Assembly (NCBI RefSeq): GCF_052857255.1 | Contig: NW_027526717.1 | Span: 1-64,000, forward strand | From: Amblyomma americanum | Taxonomy: Eukaryota > Arthropoda > Arachnida > Ixodida > Ixodidae | Length of the DNA stretch: 64,000 bases | Reading direction: 5' to 3' | Part shown: one piece after another, positions 62,401 to 64,000 of the stretch | Layout: the number at the start of each line of letters is the position of its first letter | Numbering within the stretch: the stretch's first letter is position 1 | Made by a program: the position numbers and the translations under genes | Notes under the pieces: generated by a model | What the model was told of the DNA's origin: nothing | What the model saw: the letters and a program-made list of their open reading frames with translations, nothing else | Databases searched by the model: none

Positions 62401-64000
62401 TTCGGTCTAAAACAGCTTGTTTCGTTGTATTAAGCACGAATACATGCTTTTCGCGCAGTTATAAGAGGAAAAGGTTAGACGCGTATCAGAGGAACACTTG
62501 TAAAACCGATGTGTTGTGATTTAGCTCGTTTCGGTCTAAAACAGCTTGTTTCGTTGTATTAATCAAAAATACATGCTTTTCGCGCAGTTATAAGAGAAAA
62601 AGTTTGGACGCCTATCAGAGGAACACTTGTAAAACCTTTGTGTTGTGATTTAGCTCGTTTCGGTCTAAAACAGCTTGTTTCGCTGTATTAAGCAAGAATA
62701 CATGCTTTTCGCGCAGTTATAAGAGAAAACGTTTTGACGAGTATCACGTGAATACTTGTAAAACCGACGTGTTCAGATTTAGCTCGTTTTGGTCTAAAAC
62801 AGCTTGTTTCGTTGTATTAAGCAGGAATACATGCTTTTCGCGCAGTTATAAGAGAAAAATGTTTGACGAGTATCACGTGGAACACTTGTAATACCGATGT
62901 GTTGTGATTTAGCTCGTTTCGGTCTAAAATAGCTTGTTTCGCTGTATTAAGCAAGAATACATGCTTTTCGCGCAGTTATAAGAGAAAAAGTTTTGACGCG
63001 TATCAGAGGAACACTTGTAAAACCGATGTGTTGTGATTTAGCTCATTTCGGTCTAAAACAACTTGTTTCGCTGTATTGAGCAAGAATACATGCTTTTCGC
63101 GCAGTTATAAGAGAAAAAGTTTTGACGCGTATCAGAGGAACACTTGTAAAACCGATGTGTTCAGATTTAGCTCGTTTCGGTCTAAAACAGCTTGTTTCGT
63201 TGTATTAAGCAAGAATACATGCTTTACGCGCAGTTATAGAACAAAAAGGTTTGACGCGTATCAGAGAGACACTTGTAAAACCGATGTGTTGTGATTTAGC
63301 TCGTTTCGGTCTAAAACAGCTTGTTTCGTTGTATTAAGCAAGAATACATGCTTTTCGCGCAGTTATAGGAGAAAAAGTTTTGACGAGTATCAAGTGGATA
63401 CTTGTAAAACCGATGTGTTCAGATTTAGCTCGTTTCGGTCTAAAACACCTTGTTTCGTTGTAGTAAGCACAAATACATGCTTTTCGCGCAGTTATAAGAG
63501 AAAACGTTTTGACGAGTATCACGTGGAAAACTTGTAATACCGATGTGTTGTGATTTAGCTCGTTTCGGTCTAAAACAGCTTGTTTCGCTGTATTAAGCAA
63601 GAATACATGCTTTTCGCGCAGTTATAGAGAAAAAGTTTTGATGCGTATCAGAGGAACACTTGTAAAACCGATGTGTTGTGATTTAGCTCGTTTCGGTCTA
63701 AAACAGCTTGTTTCGTTGTATTAAGCAAGAATACATGCTTTTCGCACAGTTATAAGAGAAAAAGTTTTGACGAGTGTCACGTGGATACTTGTAAAACCGA
63801 TGTGTTCAGATTTAGCTCGTTTCGGTCTAAAACACCTTGTTTTGTTGTAGTAAGCACGAATACATGCTTTTCGCGTAGTTATAAGAGAAAACGTTTTGAC
63901 GAGTATCACGTGGAACACTTGTAATACCGATGTGTTGTGATTTAGCTCGTTTCGGTCTAAAACAGCTTGTTTCGCTGTATTAGGCAAGAATACATGCTTT
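59468..64000 (+). repeat. 8005-bp tandem duplication, second copy (cut by window end)
   Basis: Near-identical second copy; only its first ~4.5 kb is in the window. The junction lies in 59463-59516, a run shared by the two parental monomers. To the left the monomer has the aatagcttg core, but it reads gtattgagc, where every other aatagc monomer reads gtattaagc. To the right it becomes the gtattagagag monomer of 51502. The hybrid monomer marks the crossover. Confidence 0.9.

Larger units (their letters stand above)
34041..64000 (+). repeat. 129-bp satellite array, right arm
   Basis: The same satellite family resumes at catgcttttcgcgc directly after the retrotransposon tail and continues in the same orientation and phase-compatible order to the last base. 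Subtypes are those of the left arm, but the long-range order differs. Here the diagnostic gacgtgttcag monomer appears every 27-40 monomers, and an 8005-bp segment is tandemly duplicated near the right end. Local marker indels travel with the copies, for example gcaagatacat (one base short) at 34291, 39066, 44099 and about 57141. No gene or non-satellite insertion is present. The array continues past the window. Confidence 0.98.

Noticed and set aside
46109..62766. Equal-length units 46109-49595 and 59279-62765 (both 3487 bp) as copies of one another
   Set aside because: Internal landmarks such as gttgagacgcg are displaced by about four monomers, so the equal length is coincidental.

Overview
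The window is almost entirely one tandemly repeated satellite DNA. The repeating unit is about 129 bp (129 or 130 depending on subtype). All monomers run in the same orientation from base 1 to base 64000, roughly 490 of them, and neither end of the array is reached. I find no host protein-coding gene, rRNA, tRNA, CRISPR array or bacterial-type gene organisation. The only non-satellite DNA is a piece of about 400 bp at 33639-34040. It is a 5'-truncated non-LTR retrotransposon of RTE type, keeping the last ~120 codons of the reverse-transcriptase ORF, a very short 3' UTR and a (TGA)7 tail.

Organism: a long, homogeneous satellite array plus an RTE-type LINE fragment means a eukaryote, most likely an animal. 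The monomer is AT-rich (50 G+C of 129 in the reference monomer) but carries 8 CpG, more than base composition predicts. That argues against a genome with heavy CpG-methylation decay, such as a vertebrate, and fits an invertebrate. I cannot name the species or the chromosomal location; pericentromeric or other heterochromatin is the usual setting for such arrays.

Layout: monomers fall into several recurring subtypes that differ mainly in a short variable segment after the shared core (two thirds of the unit). Subtypes are arranged in higher-order patterns. From 1 to about 26.2 kb the array is organised in a super-repeat with 10,715-bp spacing (6979-15507 matches 17694-26223). A partial copy lies at 1-4100, and a near-perfect 2057-bp tandem duplication lies at about 4.93-9.04 kb. 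From about 24 kb to the end, a diagnostic monomer (gacgtgttcag) recurs at intervals of 3.5-5.2 kb, close to whole multiples of 129 bp, marking variable-length higher-order units. The last part contains a near-identical 8005-bp tandem duplication whose second copy starts near 59.46-59.52 kb and runs off the window.

How it works together: no pathway is encoded. The window records array evolution by unequal exchange, segmental duplication, microhomology-type deletion and probable gene conversion, with one retrotransposon insertion. The many short open frames of 62-95 codons arise because 129 is divisible by 3, so frames pass through consecutive monomers with a 43-residue period. I treat them as non-coding.
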